Shown here: positions 48,262 to 60,309 of the stretch, piece by piece | Layout of the letters: every line of letters begins with the position of its first letter | Position numbering within the stretch: position 1 is the stretch's first letter | Source: Lethocerus indicus | Lineage: Eukaryota; Arthropoda; Insecta; Hemiptera; Belostomatidae | Assembly (NCBI GenBank): GCA_019843655.1 | Contig: JACDQD010000011.1 | Span: 7,172,604-7,236,603 of the forward strand | DNA: 64,000 nt | Direction: 5' to 3' | Program-made: the position numbers and the translations under genes | The notes under the pieces: model-generated | Seen by the model: only the letters and a program-made list of their open reading frames with translations | The model's database searches: none | What the model was told of the DNA's origin: nothing

Positions 48262-48434
48262 TGAATAAAATGATTACCGCTTATTTCGCAACTTTTCTCC
48301 CAAGTTCCTGCTTTCTCCGGTTCTTGGATTCCAGTCGCCTCTATGTCCGGCAAGCAGTTTTACGACAACTCTTAACCTAAGAATTTCCTGACAATTCGCC
48401 TAATTATGCGAAGTACCGATTGTCCCGCATAACC
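48262..48434 (+). repeat. Dispersed repeat, copy 1 (inverted partner at 56920-57079)
   Basis: GAATAAA, ATTTCGCAA, then an uninterrupted 23-bp identity at 48302-48324 (starting AAGTTCCTGC, ending CCGGTTCT) align with the reverse complement of 56920-57079. The 3' landmarks ACAATTCG, TGCGAA and CATAACCA align too. The match over about 165 bp is collinear with indels. This is a dispersed repeat relic, possibly a SINE or MITE. No poly(A), box A/B or terminal repeat is evident. Confidence 0.7.
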
Positions 48435-50400
48435 AGTATTTAAGTTATTTAACAATTTGAGTAGAATATAGTAATCGCTGTTCCAGCTTGACATAAACAG
48501 TTGTCCCAGAAACGCCAGTCATATATTTCTATATATGGATTTCTTTTCCTGACGAATATATCAAACGGATTATTAAAGAGGTTAGATGTATTTATCCCTG
48601 TACTGAGAGGTATTATCTGATACACAAATCTTGGTGAAAATTACAGACAAATTTTAATAAATAACCCACAAACATTGATCGCCGATTACTTTTACCTTCC
48701 GTAACGAGGAGAAAGATTAGATTTTATATCAATTGACGCCCAATTCTGGCCGCGATTTCTATTAGATTCAGCCGTGTAGCACTTTTCATTAATATTCCAC
48801 GTGGACTTGACGAGATGGGTGGGGGGGGGTGGTGGAGCGGGTTGTAATTACCGAGGGCCCTCGGCAAGAACACGGCTCTAGCCCGTGTTCCGAGTTGTAG
48901 AATGGGTGCCGGAGGGAGGAGGGGTAGGGGAGGAGGTTGAGGGGGTTCTGTTTAATGGGTGAATCCGAAGCGAAAAACGCCGGTGGTCGTTGACACGGGC
49001 GGCAAGAGGGCGTAGAACCTGAAAATTTCCAAGGTCCCACCCGACGGCAACTCTTGAAATCCGGCCACCTTTATAGGCCTTTACGCCCTCCCCCCGGTCT
49101 CTAAGCGTTTTAATTTGAGACCAGTCCACTGAAAGACCGGGGGACAATAAAATGTTTCGAATTGCCTCCGATTCGGCGCCAAAAATTTGGATGAAATTGT
49201 AAAAAAAATAATTCACTCGTCGAAATTAAACTACCCTACGTGATATGTCACTGTAATCACCTGGGAATGCACAGCTGGAAATTCTAATTACGGATTATTC
49301 GACGTTGACAATTATTGCATTAGGGATCAAAACAATTTCGGTAAAATACAAAAATAAAACTATTTGTACACGTTAGGTTGACAATAAAGTTATTCTCGGG
49401 CTTTAAAAGGCGTGAAAAAGCTTCTTTCCCAACGTTGAATATTTCATGGACATTGTAGCACATTGTACTCACAAACCAGTTCATGAATTTTCTTTTTGCT
49501 TTGCTTCCCCTGTTTTATGTTCTTGAATTCTCAAAGTTTAACGTTTTAATTTTAAATAACTTATTGACCGCAATTCAAATTTAGATTTGAGTTTGGACGC
49601 CATTAAAATATTTTCATAGCCGAAAACTAAATACGTCAGTACTCGGTATGGCTTTTAAACGTCCCGTCTCGGTACACCAACTTTACATTAGTGCCCATTA
49701 GAGTTGAAACTAAGCGTGTTCAGGGTCGCAAGCATGTCTGACGCCGGAATCCCCGTGAAAATATATTCCTAGTAAATATTTTGAACTGTTCTACCCAATA
49801 AACTAATTTTCTAGAACGTTTTCATCCAACCATATTCTTCAATACACGTGTTGTATGACCTCAATAGCGTAGTGCATTGAATTAAATAGTAATATAATCT
49901 GTAAATTATTGATGGAAATTTGGCATTCAAGAAATGTACGTGGCCCAGAGTGAATGACGTAAAAGGCCCCGTCGCTCGGACATAACCCGGTGAACGAAAT
50001 CTATAAAACCGCATTCTTCGCCTGTACCTGTTATTTGAATATTAACTTCTTCATTACCCTTTACGAAAACTTCGAATTTCGAAATTGCACCCCTGTGATG
50101 TATTACAATCCCTCCGATACGCTATTACGCCAGGAGAATTCAGTTTAAAACAACAAGGTGTATGTTAACAATAGCGCTGATGATTGTACTGAAACGCCTT
50201 CGAGGCATTCAATTATTACGCATACCCAAAGTATATATTTAAATGTAAATGCTGAGTTGAAAATAGCATGGTCCGAACCGAGGTCGGCGATAGTAAAAGT
50301 GATTGAATATTAAATTAAAATTTGAAACATAAATAATCGCGAGCTGTATTTTATTCTCGTACGCGAACAATTCTATGCTATATTAATAGCAATAATTAAT
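48435..50400. other. Non-coding stretch with GC-rich islet at 48800-49150
   Basis: The islet has a G run near 48821-48830 and the purine tract GGAGGGAGGAGGGGTAGGGG. Two overlapping minus frames (83 and 112 codons) arise from it and lack domains. The remainder is AT-richer with nothing recognised. Confidence 0.4.
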
Positions 50401-52073
50401 AATTATCTATATATATATATATTAGACAAGGAATGACCTGACTTTTGTGTCAGGTGCGAAACTTTATTCCCAAAAATTCGAATCCGTGTTCTCACTTGCT
50501 TCTTAAATATTTATTGCGTTAGTCATTGCCTTTAAGAGACGTTATCAAGGTTGTCAAGGCGGATTCAATAATTTGATGCCACCGGTGTAAATGATATATG
50601 CGAGCAATTCTGAACCGGGGGGAGAGTGAGCTTTGTTAGGCGGGGACGGAGGAGGAGCCCCGGGTGAAGGCCCGCGCGGCCGATACTCCGACTTTTTCAT
50701 AGTCTGCCCCCCACCCGACTCCGCGTACATTTCCCTTCGCCTCACAACCTAATTGGCGTCCTCGGCTAATTGTCGGTAATCAACCCCCCTTTACCGGGCG
50801 GCCGCTACCTCTGCGCCAGAAAGACGACGACATTGTGCATCCGGACCACTAGTCAGATCGTCCGAAGATGAACCCATCCCCTAGTTAAGGCCCTCGGCCT
50901 TAAAATTGTTTCCGTCGAATGGGAAATAAGGACAGGCTAAACGTCTCTTTCCTCGAGCCGGCTTCAGTCGTAATTTACTGCACCGCTATAGAAAATACTG
51001 TCAGTCGGTTAGTTAAACCCGATAATCCAGCAGTAGTGGTGTAAAGTTGAGGTGCGATAATGTAGCTAGAGAGGTATGTACTGGTCTGTATGATCCCTTT
51101 CCCACCCGGGTGGTGCCCGGCGCACATGATATATTCTGTTAGTATCGTACTGTTCCCCACAAGCCGGTTCACCCGATTTGGTTGGAAGCGATTTTAATTC
51201 GGTCCGTAAATTCTTGTTTAATCCCAAGTCCTGTCGGTGTAGGATATCCGGACTTGGGAACGGCTGCAGTTGCGGTACAGATAAATAAGAATTCGTGCAG
51301 AGGATTAATTTCGAAATTCAGAACTACCAAAGAAATTTTGAAAATTTCCCCAGGATTCTTTACTTCCTTTAATTACGAGGAGGGAGTTTGATGGATAGAT
51401 TGAAATAAAAGCATGCGTTTTCGTTACACAATTAAATACGCCCTTCTCGTATCATCGGTCTGCAACAAGGCTCCCAAAAAGTCCGATCCGTCGGTCGGTA
51501 CACGTCCCTACCATCAGGCATTAATAACAGAGATCTAGATTTCCCGGATAATCGCGGCCGGTAATGTATCGCGCACAAGTGTACAGCGAGTAATGAGGTA
51601 CTGGGTGTGCGGCTCTCTCTCACTCTCTCTCTCTGAGGCCCTCTAAGGCATTAGCGCCGCAAATGGTAAGCCAAATCCCTCCCGTATGGCGATTCTCTGC
51701 CAAATGAAAGGTCCGCTCGGGATTTCGTACGGGAGAATTGCTCGTTGGAAGCTCCATTTTCTTTTCTCAGCAGGCTTAACACTTTTTTAAGATTAGCGGT
51801 GATAAGTTATAGTCGTCGACACATTTTTAAAAACTACATCGTTGATTCCCATATTCCATTTTAAAATTTTACGTAAAAGTTATATTTAACTTGTTATAAT
51901 TATGAATTATCAAAGATATGGTTTTATAATAATTATGCGTTTTTTACATAAAATATCAATAATATAAGTAGTATATTTTATAATATAAGTATTTTATAAA
52001 GTGTTTAGTGCAGTTTTTTTTCGTGAACATAAGTGTCGCCTGTAAGCATAAAAATTTATTTTTATTTCTACCC
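50401..52073. other. Non-coding stretch with small repeats and an inverted repeat
   Basis: A short (TA)n run lies at 50408-50421. A GC-rich islet lies at 50610-50960. The perfect inverted repeat CCCAAGTCC/GGACTTGGG (18-nt spacer) lies at 51223-51258. A CT-rich run lies at 51612-51633. CTGATGA...GAAACGCCT near 50178 resembles a hammerhead core but lacks a stem II. No gene was recognised. Confidence 0.4.
51223..51258. repeat. 9-bp perfect inverted repeat
   Basis: CCCAAGTCC (51223-51231) and GGACTTGGG (51250-51258) are complementary, with an 18-nt spacer. Confidence 0.7.
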
Positions 52074-52132
52074 AACCACTATAATTAGGCGCTGACAATG
52101 GTTTTAAGCCGAAACCAGTCTAACGAGTGGTT
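52074..52132 (+). ncRNA. Hammerhead-ribozyme-like structure (copy C, best paired)
   Basis: AACCACT (52074-52080) pairs perfectly with AGTGGTT (52126-52132). Inside this, TTAG (52085-52088) pairs with CTAA (52120-52123) across a small internal loop. The enclosed core reads CTGACAA (52092-52098), a TGG...GCC-type stem-loop, then GAAAC (52111-52115) and CAGTC. A stem I with an internal loop around CUGANGA and GAAA is the hammerhead type I layout. The second conserved G of CUGANGA is A here, which would abolish or cripple catalysis. Confidence 0.35.
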
Positions 52133-55100
52133 AGGTCTAACCACCGTATCATAATAATAATTCCATTAACCCTCGCCTACCCTCCCCAGCTACAACAATG
52201 AGCCTGGTAATTGTTTTGTCACACGACTGGTATTGCAAATAAGTTGGGGTAAAAATGTGGACCTGTACAAACGTCGGTACAATGTTACAACTAGTGGACA
52301 AATCGTCTGAAATACAGCCATTCGGTTACTGTATATTAAAGTAGAATTGCAAAAGTATTAAACAAGAAAAAAAAATAATAAACCGGAACGGTTGTTTGTT
52401 AATCAAATACCGAGAAAACAGCGGCTATATTATTATCAACGGAGGAAATCCTAGGCCAGGCGGTAGGGCCGTGGGAAGCGAGCGAGGCGTTGCGCGAGGG
52501 CCGGTCTATCGCGTTGAGAAACAAACCCCCGTCCGAGGAACTCGTGAGAAAAGTAATTGGTTCACCCGTCGGTTTGTTGGAGGTCAAGAATCTGTAACGT
52601 TAAATGAACACAGGAGCCCCCCCGTCCATTTTATATCCATTATTTTAACTCATTTTTTTAAACGTTTCGGCTCGATTAACGCATTGTACCAGATTCAAAA
52701 TATCAGCGGGTCGACAATAATTAAGGCAATTGTGAGTTTCAGTAATTTGGGACTCGAAAATTGTTCTCTTGCTACGGGTCGTAACAAGATAAAATTCGTT
52801 CGGAACGAATAAATATTCAATTCCGACATCTCTTGTTTTCTGTAATTTCTTGGTTTTCTACAGTATTTTTTTACTTTCTGCGTAATAATCGTTCGCACCC
52901 CGGCTAGAATGTCTTTTTATGTTTATTTGCAGTCTATTTTCAGTTCTATTTCTGTTGGGAAACTTCAAAATCGGAGGGGTGACTTTTAAACCCAGTTGTC
53001 ATGTCAGCCTCATTGAAATTACATAAGGAATTTTTTTCTAGACTAAATAAATACAAAACTTACCTGATAGCTGCGGTGTTTAATTAACCGTTGGATTTTG
53101 ATGTATCATAATGTTACATATCATCCGTGAGTCAGACATTGATAAATCTCATGACTGAAGAAGTCACGTTTCTCTTTAATTTCAATTGCTCCGTTCGTCT
53201 TAAGTTCAACTCGATTGGAGAAAGGCCGAAAGTGTCGTTAGGCACGTCCCCGTTTGGGGAATGCCGTCGCGACCGGTTTCAGATAATTTTTATTTCTCTC
53301 TTCCGGTTGTACAGCAATGGTTTTTCTTGCGGGGAATGAGCGTTGTTGTTCGGGACGGGTGGTTCCTGGACCCGTACGCGGTCGTACAGTGTTCGCCTCT
53401 CCTAATCTTCTCACTATATGGAAACAAAAGAACAAAATGTGTTTATTTTTGTATAATTATAAAATAAATATACTAATAATATGTTTTTGCCTCACGAATA
53501 TAATTTCGAGTAAGGTACAAATTTCATTTCTCCCACCGAATTTGGTCCTCCAGTTTTGACTTATCACCGTCGTCAGTAACATTTCGCGAAATGCGATACG
53601 AAACTCAACGGTGGTGTTGCATTTCGCTGTATCTTCAATTTTCTCTTAATTATATTGTTTCTTGAAAAATTATAATATAAACGCCCCCGTTGTAAAACGA
53701 GAAGAGAAATTTAATATTCCCCGGGCGCAAAAGCGGAGAGCGTTCATCGGATCCATTCAATTGAAATATTACGTAATGACTGATTCATGATTTCGTCTTA
53801 ATGCGTCGAAGTCCCGAAGAACATTTGAAATTGTAAACACCCACATACGTCGATTGGACCCGTAGCATTCCTTATTTGGCCATCGCATTCTCGATATTCG
53901 AAACATCTTTTTAAGAATTCCTCATTTCAGAATCGATTTCGAATTTTTTGGGTGTGGACATTGGGTGACTCCTATTTTCCCCACGATTGACCTAATTAAT
54001 GCTTTATGGAAAGTCATAGTCTTTCATACGCGGGTAATTAATATAAACGTTTGAAATAAATAGAGGTACTTGTGGGATTACTGAAATACAGAAGCATCTC
54101 TTTTTTATGGTAAAAAGCCGAAACCGGATTGGGCGAGTAGAGAAAATGGGAACAGTGATGATATTCCCAACATTCATGGCAGTGGCCGTTTTCTAATTCG
54201 CGTTGGTAACGAAAGTTCGTTCTTTTCGTTTGATTGATTTAACAGCCCCCATATGTTCTCCGGGCCTTTCTAAACACCTTGAACTGTCACTATACTGTCG
54301 GTGGCCGTACGCTCAGTAACAAGCCTGTAAAAGTACCAATGGGAGCGCTAACAAACGGCAACCAAAATACCGAAGTACGACTTTACGCTGACTACCAGGA
54401 AGTAAAATTCCTTATTTAATATTCAACCTATCTAAAATGTCCCAAAAGGTAATTGAAATAATATAATTTATGCAACAACTGCAATACTAACGAAATACTA
54501 TTCACGACATCGAAAACTACGAAATAATTTAGGAAACTATACTCCACAATTTCGACTAATAGGACTACTAGGAGAAACATAAATGTTTGCAAGGGCCCAA
54601 TACATTATGGTCGTAACATATTTTTATATATATTTAAAAAAACTATTAAGCACTATTCTCAATAGGAATAATGCCGCTATCACTGTTATCGGCGTTAATC
54701 ACTCTAGCTTCCCTCTGTTGGTAAGGTCACCCCCTGCTGTGTGGGCGGAGTGGTCTTGGTTCATCGAGTTTCCCCACTCTGCAAGTCCCCACCGACCACT
54801 GTAAGACATTCAAGCGCCTTATCGCCTTTCTTAGAAACCAATACCGGATGCAGAAACCGGGCTACGGGTTACGTGAAAGGATGAGATGATTTGAATTTTA
54901 CGGGCCCCGGGGGTCGATCGGCTCGGGCGGCGACCGAGTAACTGTACTCCCTCTCGGTATTGCAATTATACCCGGGGGCTACCGCAAACCTCACCCTCCG
55001 ATACATGCCGGGCTCAGTTGACCCCACCTCTCGAGCGCAAACATATAACTTCTCCAATCCCAACAGTTCTCAAACTGAAATTTCCATGATGCCACAATAC

Positions 55101-56919
55101 TGGCGACATAAAGAAATTATAGTCCTTTCGTAAATATAATACCACAATTCGATATTGTTCAGCCCTGTGGATACCCCCCCCCCTAAGGGAGAGGGATAGG
55201 GCGCTTAGATTCCTCACTCTGAATTTGAAAAAGAAATAAAATTTTACAGAACATTTCCTGCAAGTTGGTTAATATTCGGCCCCCCTAATTAATAAACAGA
55301 CAATGCTTTGCTCGGAAACGAGGAAAAGTGTCCCTAACTAAAATTAGCGGGGAGAAACCAAAGCCCAGAATGACCGCATGCCTCCCAGAAAAGAGAATGA
55401 ACTAAACGACTACTGCTAAACTACTCGAGGAATACAAATGACTGTTCTTAATGTGAGCTAATGGGTTTTGCCTGACCCATACTCCAATGTGAGTCCGGTG
55501 GACACTAAAGAGGGATTTTGTTTTATTCGTTCCTTTCTTGTTTAAAGTGAAACCAGCAAACACTAAAAACTTCAGATAAAAATTATACAATCACCACATC
55601 ACATTTATCCTTTTCTTTGTAAGTACCCAGCAAATAAAGCAGGCAGCATACAATAGGGAGTTTACATAGAAGTCTACCTCTTGAATGTTGTATAATGTAC
55701 CTCATTTCCGTCGATCATAACTGCTGTACATTCAGTCAGTTCCCTTTCAGTAACCTTAAGTCCAGCTGGCGTGGGAGTGAGTTGTCGGTCTCTTGCCTTT
55801 TATTTCGAATAACCTACCCTTTTAAAACGCACAAACGCGATGATAAAAGCCGTCAATCGGCCGTGTTCATATTTCAAACGTCGTGGCAGACACTGACACA
55901 GATATTGACTAACAAAGTGTTGTTTGAGGGTCTGCGGGTCAGTCGGGGCCGGTACAGGATTGTCGTGAATTTCCACCGCCGATCGATCAACCGCCTTCGT
56001 ACGGTTTAATAGGGCCGATTCGCGGTGCCAATAAAGCCATTGGGTCGAAATTCCCGTGTCACCAAGGCCGGGCACCCAGCGGTCTTAGAGGCCCTCCGAA
56101 GCGGGTCGTGGGTGTGAAGGCCGTCCGGGCGAGAGTAGGCGAAATTCGGACAGGGCCAATTGGGACTGGCAAAGACACACAAGTTCGTCCAAATTTATTG
56201 TCTCATATTCTGCTCCGCGTTTCTTCTATTGTATGTTATATAACATGCACGTTACCTGCTCCGATATGATACCATGTAAGCCATTAATTTCGTTGAAAGG
56301 AAAAATGAAAATTGTAGCGTGTTAGAAAAATTAGATACTTAGGTTATGTTAGAGCAGTGAGCTCATCACGGTATCTATCTACTGTTGAAAATACTTTCAC
56401 ACGTGCCATACTGAAGAGAGACTAAACCGAAAAATAAAATTTTACATGCCCCACTATTGTCTATTTGTCATTCTAGGCTCCTCTGAAGAAATCGATGCAC
56501 AGGAAAATCCTGCAATAACAGTTTGGAGAATGCACGCGCTCAGTGCTCGGCTCATGGCCGCACCAATATATCTTTTGTTCCGAATAATTTACAACCGTTT
56601 TCGACGTATCCGGTTTTTTATTTTTAGCCCATTCGTTAAGAGAAATGAAACCCGGTCCTTACCCGGTATAAATAATATCACAACAGTAAAATAAGCTAAC
56701 TTGATGTATTCCATTCGGAAATACATGCATGTATAGAAACGTAAATATATCCTGGGATTTCTGGTACAGCTGTTGACTACAAAGTGTACGTGAAGTATGT
56801 GGCTGAACCCCTGGATTTGTAGACATTCGTGCGATATACTTTCCAGCATATCTCCGATATGCTAACTTGTTTGCAACAGCTCAACAAGTTCTGCTCAAAG
56901 TGACTCATGCCTCAAACCG
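52133..56919. other. Non-coding stretch, no recognised gene
   Basis: The 138-codon plus frame at 52396-52812 is open but shows no domain, begins in AT-rich sequence and lacks supporting context, so I do not call it a gene. Three GAAACCGG/CCGGTTTC sites lie at 53273, 54120 and 54853. The rest is unremarkable mixed-composition DNA with C runs near 55174-55183. Confidence 0.4.
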
Positions 56920-57079
56920 TGGTTATGTCGGTTCGCTTGATTGGACGAATTGCTGGGAAGAACTTGGGTTGAGTTGAACGTTTCGCGATTAAGGAAGTGC
57001 AGAAGACTGAGAGTCCGAGAACCGGAGAAAGCAGGAACTTAGGGGAATGTTTGCGAAATTATCAGTCATAAGTTTATTC
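56920..57079 (-). repeat. Dispersed repeat, copy 2 (inverted partner of 48262-48434)
   Basis: This is the reverse-complement partner, with the identical 23-bp block at 57018-57040. The two copies are 8.5 kb apart in opposite orientation, so the pair could also mediate inversion or fold in a long transcript. Confidence 0.7.
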
Positions 57080-60000
57080 CTAGAATTAAAAGCAATAAAA
57101 TCATCAACAGAATTATTATTAGAATTAATAATAAAATAAGCCTACTATAAAATGCCTGACCGAAAGGAAAAACTAAAAAAAAAAAATTCATGAGGATGAA
57201 ACTTAGTTATCGGGTACTTATGAAACGAACTTCTCTCATATGCCTTTCAGATTCATTATTCCTCGAAACTTCCTCGAGATCATAAAATTTACTTACGAGG
57301 TTATATTTATAGGAGAGGTAGCCCGGTTGAATATGTGGTCTTGGAGGAAGTCGGTCGAGTAGTTTTACTCCAAGAGTCGGGTTACTCGGCTAGAATGCGG
57401 TACCGGTGAGGGGAGGCTCGTGGCCGGGGGTCAACCGAGTTCACCGTCCGCGCTCAACAACCCCGCATGCGGGGACAAGTGGTGTGAAGTAGCACGAATT
57501 TTCGTACTTACAGCGGATTAAGATATTCCAGTCTGCGGGGTTTCCGCCGCCGTCAGTAGACAACGCGGACACCCACCTCGCCTATCGAAAAATTCCATTC
57601 ACCCTGGCGGGTCCTGGTTGTAGGCGTTGCCTAATCCTCTGGTCAGAACCGCTCCAAAGCGGACTTCAGACCCGACCTCTACTGTTCGGTCTTAACCAAT
57701 GACGGTTTCGTTTTCTCGCCGCCAACTCTGTCACTACGGCAAATAGGTGACCGGAGGCGGCATAGGAACCGTGGGCCCGCTTCAATTTAAAATTCACAAT
57801 GCATGAGAATGATACTAACCATAGTGTTAGAACGCTTCACTCATATTGTCTTTCCGATCTGTCGTACGATTTGTCGAATTTAAGACCGAGTTCTATAGGT
57901 TAGCACACGGAATTTCAGGGATATTTGAAAGGCAAAACGGTAGTGTAAAAATGTCTTCTTATACAAAACTGGTTTCGAGATAAGAACGTTGTCGATAAAG
58001 GTTTAGGTTTAGGACTAGTGTCCTTAGGAAGAACATCAACATGAATATTTCCCGTGTAGAAACAGTATTCTTCATCGGCGTATTTTAACGGAATGCTACT
58101 GACTATGATGAGAGGCCGAAATAGTTTCAGCTTAGGACCAAATAAGAGAGTTGGAGCAAGGGTGTGATTGAAGGTTATTTCGCAGTGCAATAATATATCT
58201 GACAGCTTTCAAAACTAAAATTCTGAAAGAATGCGCCCACGCGCTTTGTTTGAGGCGTTTCTTATTCGATTACCGTTTATTTTTTCTACTTCTCTCTTTA
58301 CATCCTGTTCGTATTCTTCGGTAGCTTTTAAGCCGGCCGATAGATCACCGAAACCAAAATCGGTCGGGTGGTTCACCGCCCATTGACACCAACTCAGTGT
58401 GTGTCATCACCGAAAACCTTTTTTTCTGAAACTCATATTGGCGTTGGAGTATCATTCGGGCATTGTTCATATGACCGTTTTGTAGCATTGTACCGCGTGC
58501 AGTTTAAGATTATTTAAAAAATTAACAATATTTTCCTAGTTGGAATTTTTCCTTCGGTGCAATTTATTTTAGAGTAATCCAGATTACTCCACGTGTGATC
58601 CACGGTGAGTCCCCAATAGTGAGACGACCCATACTTAGGCAAGTAGCCTAAGTCTAATTTCAGGCGAACAAAGCATAAGGAAATGAGTCGTTCTATGTTA
58701 CTATTAGTTAGTTTTATTTATTATTTTCTGGTCGTTTAAATTAAAATGTTGTGTACAATTTCTCCCCAGGAAATACTACAGAGGATACCGTAACCGCATA
58801 AGACGGTCATAAATAAATAACGAAATAATTCGTGTCACTCGGGATCCGGCAGTTTGGCCATTTAAAAGATAAGGTGACGTAACACCCGGCCGATAACGAG
58901 CTTATTCCGGAAACGTAGATCTCTGAGTGCTCTTATAAATGGGTCTCTTTGTAGTCGAGCCAGACGCTCAGATTGTATTATGAAAATCAATAATATTTAT
59001 GGATTCAATTTGTCGCCCATCAAAAATTGGGGCCCACTCAGATTTCACGCCTCGTTTCTGTTCCTTCGCGTCCGACTTACTACACGGCCTAGTAGTTCGT
59101 GTTATATAATAACATTCATTAAATATGACTCATTTAATACATTGAACTATGATAAACAGATAAATACAATGTTTATAGTTTTTCAAAAAATTAAATATTT
59201 AGTTCCCCGCTATTTTCTTAATCGATTCTGAAAAAATTAATTTATTTTGGAATAATTATCTCGTTGCCTCTTAAAGTTCGCTATCGTCATCATATACATG
59301 TCTAGATAAACGTCAATCTAATCATAATTATTTTTAAAGTTAGAATCACCATTATCACATTAGTATAATTCGCCACTATATCGGTTTTGATTATGCGGTT
59401 TAAGATATGATTTAAGAAGAAAATGATGAAATGAAGTAGGCCATATTTTAACGTTAATTGCCGGCATTGAAATAAAGCTAAAGGCTAAAGGGCGGTGTTT
59501 CGCGAGGTACAGCCTTGATGATGAACAGGATGTGTTTTCCCCGGTGTCTCGGTCCAACTTCGATATTGATTCGTGTACCGAATATTTACGAGTGGCCAGC
59601 ACTCCTCCTGCGTTAGAATTAGGCATAAGGGACACGAGGGGGAAAAATTCCACCACCCGGCGTATTCTTCTTTCACATAAATCTCGGACGGGTTATACTT
59701 GCTCCTCGATCAATGCTCGAATCGAAATCGGTTAACGGTAAGTGTGGTAACTTACCTGTAGCGGTGTCAATTTGTGTTTCTTTGTTTTTGTCTTTATTTT
59801 GTTTCAAAGATTAAAAATAAAACTTTGGAGATTAAATGTCACAATTATATAAAAAAAATCTCATCCGGCCAATAACGCTTGTTTCTAAACAATAGCTTCC
59901 GAACTGACCCGCAAGACATTACATTTTTTTTCAAAAGAAAAAGATGTTTGAAAGAAAATTGCCTGATTGACCGAATTTCCACAACAGCTGGTGGTTTATG

Positions 60001-60138
60001 TTATTACTGCGGATATACTACGTGTGTTTCGATAATCCAGAATTATCGAGTTAACCAAACACACCCGACAGCCAGAGGACTGCATCATTTTTTAAATAGT
60101 CAAGCAGTTTAAATCCACTACTTAGTGAAGCCAATTAG
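57080..60138. other. Non-coding stretch with CpG-rich patch and palindromes
   Basis: A CpG-rich patch spans 57340-57780 and includes the perfect palindrome CCCCGCATGCGGGG at 57461-57474. GAGTAATC-CA-GATTACTC (58572-58589) is a second near-palindrome with TAATCC/GATTA half sites. Frames up to 98 codons lack motifs. Confidence 0.4.
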
Positions 60139-60309
60139 CCGACAGCCCGCAGCGACAGAGGGCTAAATGCAGAAGGAACCGCAGATGAAAGGGCAGGAAG
60201 TATGGCGCACAGTATGGAGCAGCTGCAAGAAAAGCTGCTGAGAGACCAACTCACAATAAGCGCCTCGACATGCTGCACCAGTCCACAGAGGAGAGTCGCA
60301 CTGCCTTGA
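60139..60309 (+). other. GC-richer open stretch (56 codons), possible decayed exon
   Basis: One plus frame stays open from after a TAG at 60136 to a TGA at 60307. Its middle reads SMEQLQEKLLRDQL, an amphipathic-helix-like string, in locally GC-richer DNA. No good acceptor/donor pair was found, and the minus strand is also open (84 codons). It could be an exon fossil or chance. Confidence 0.15.

Noticed and set aside
50171..50212. CTGATGA...GAAACGCCTTCGAGGC as an intact hammerhead
   Set aside because: The core segments are intact and a stem III is possible, but the seven bases between them cannot form stem II and stem I is weak.
52396..52812. 138-codon plus-strand frame
   Set aside because: No recognisable domain or splice context, and an overlapping minus frame is also open. 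It is consistent with chance.
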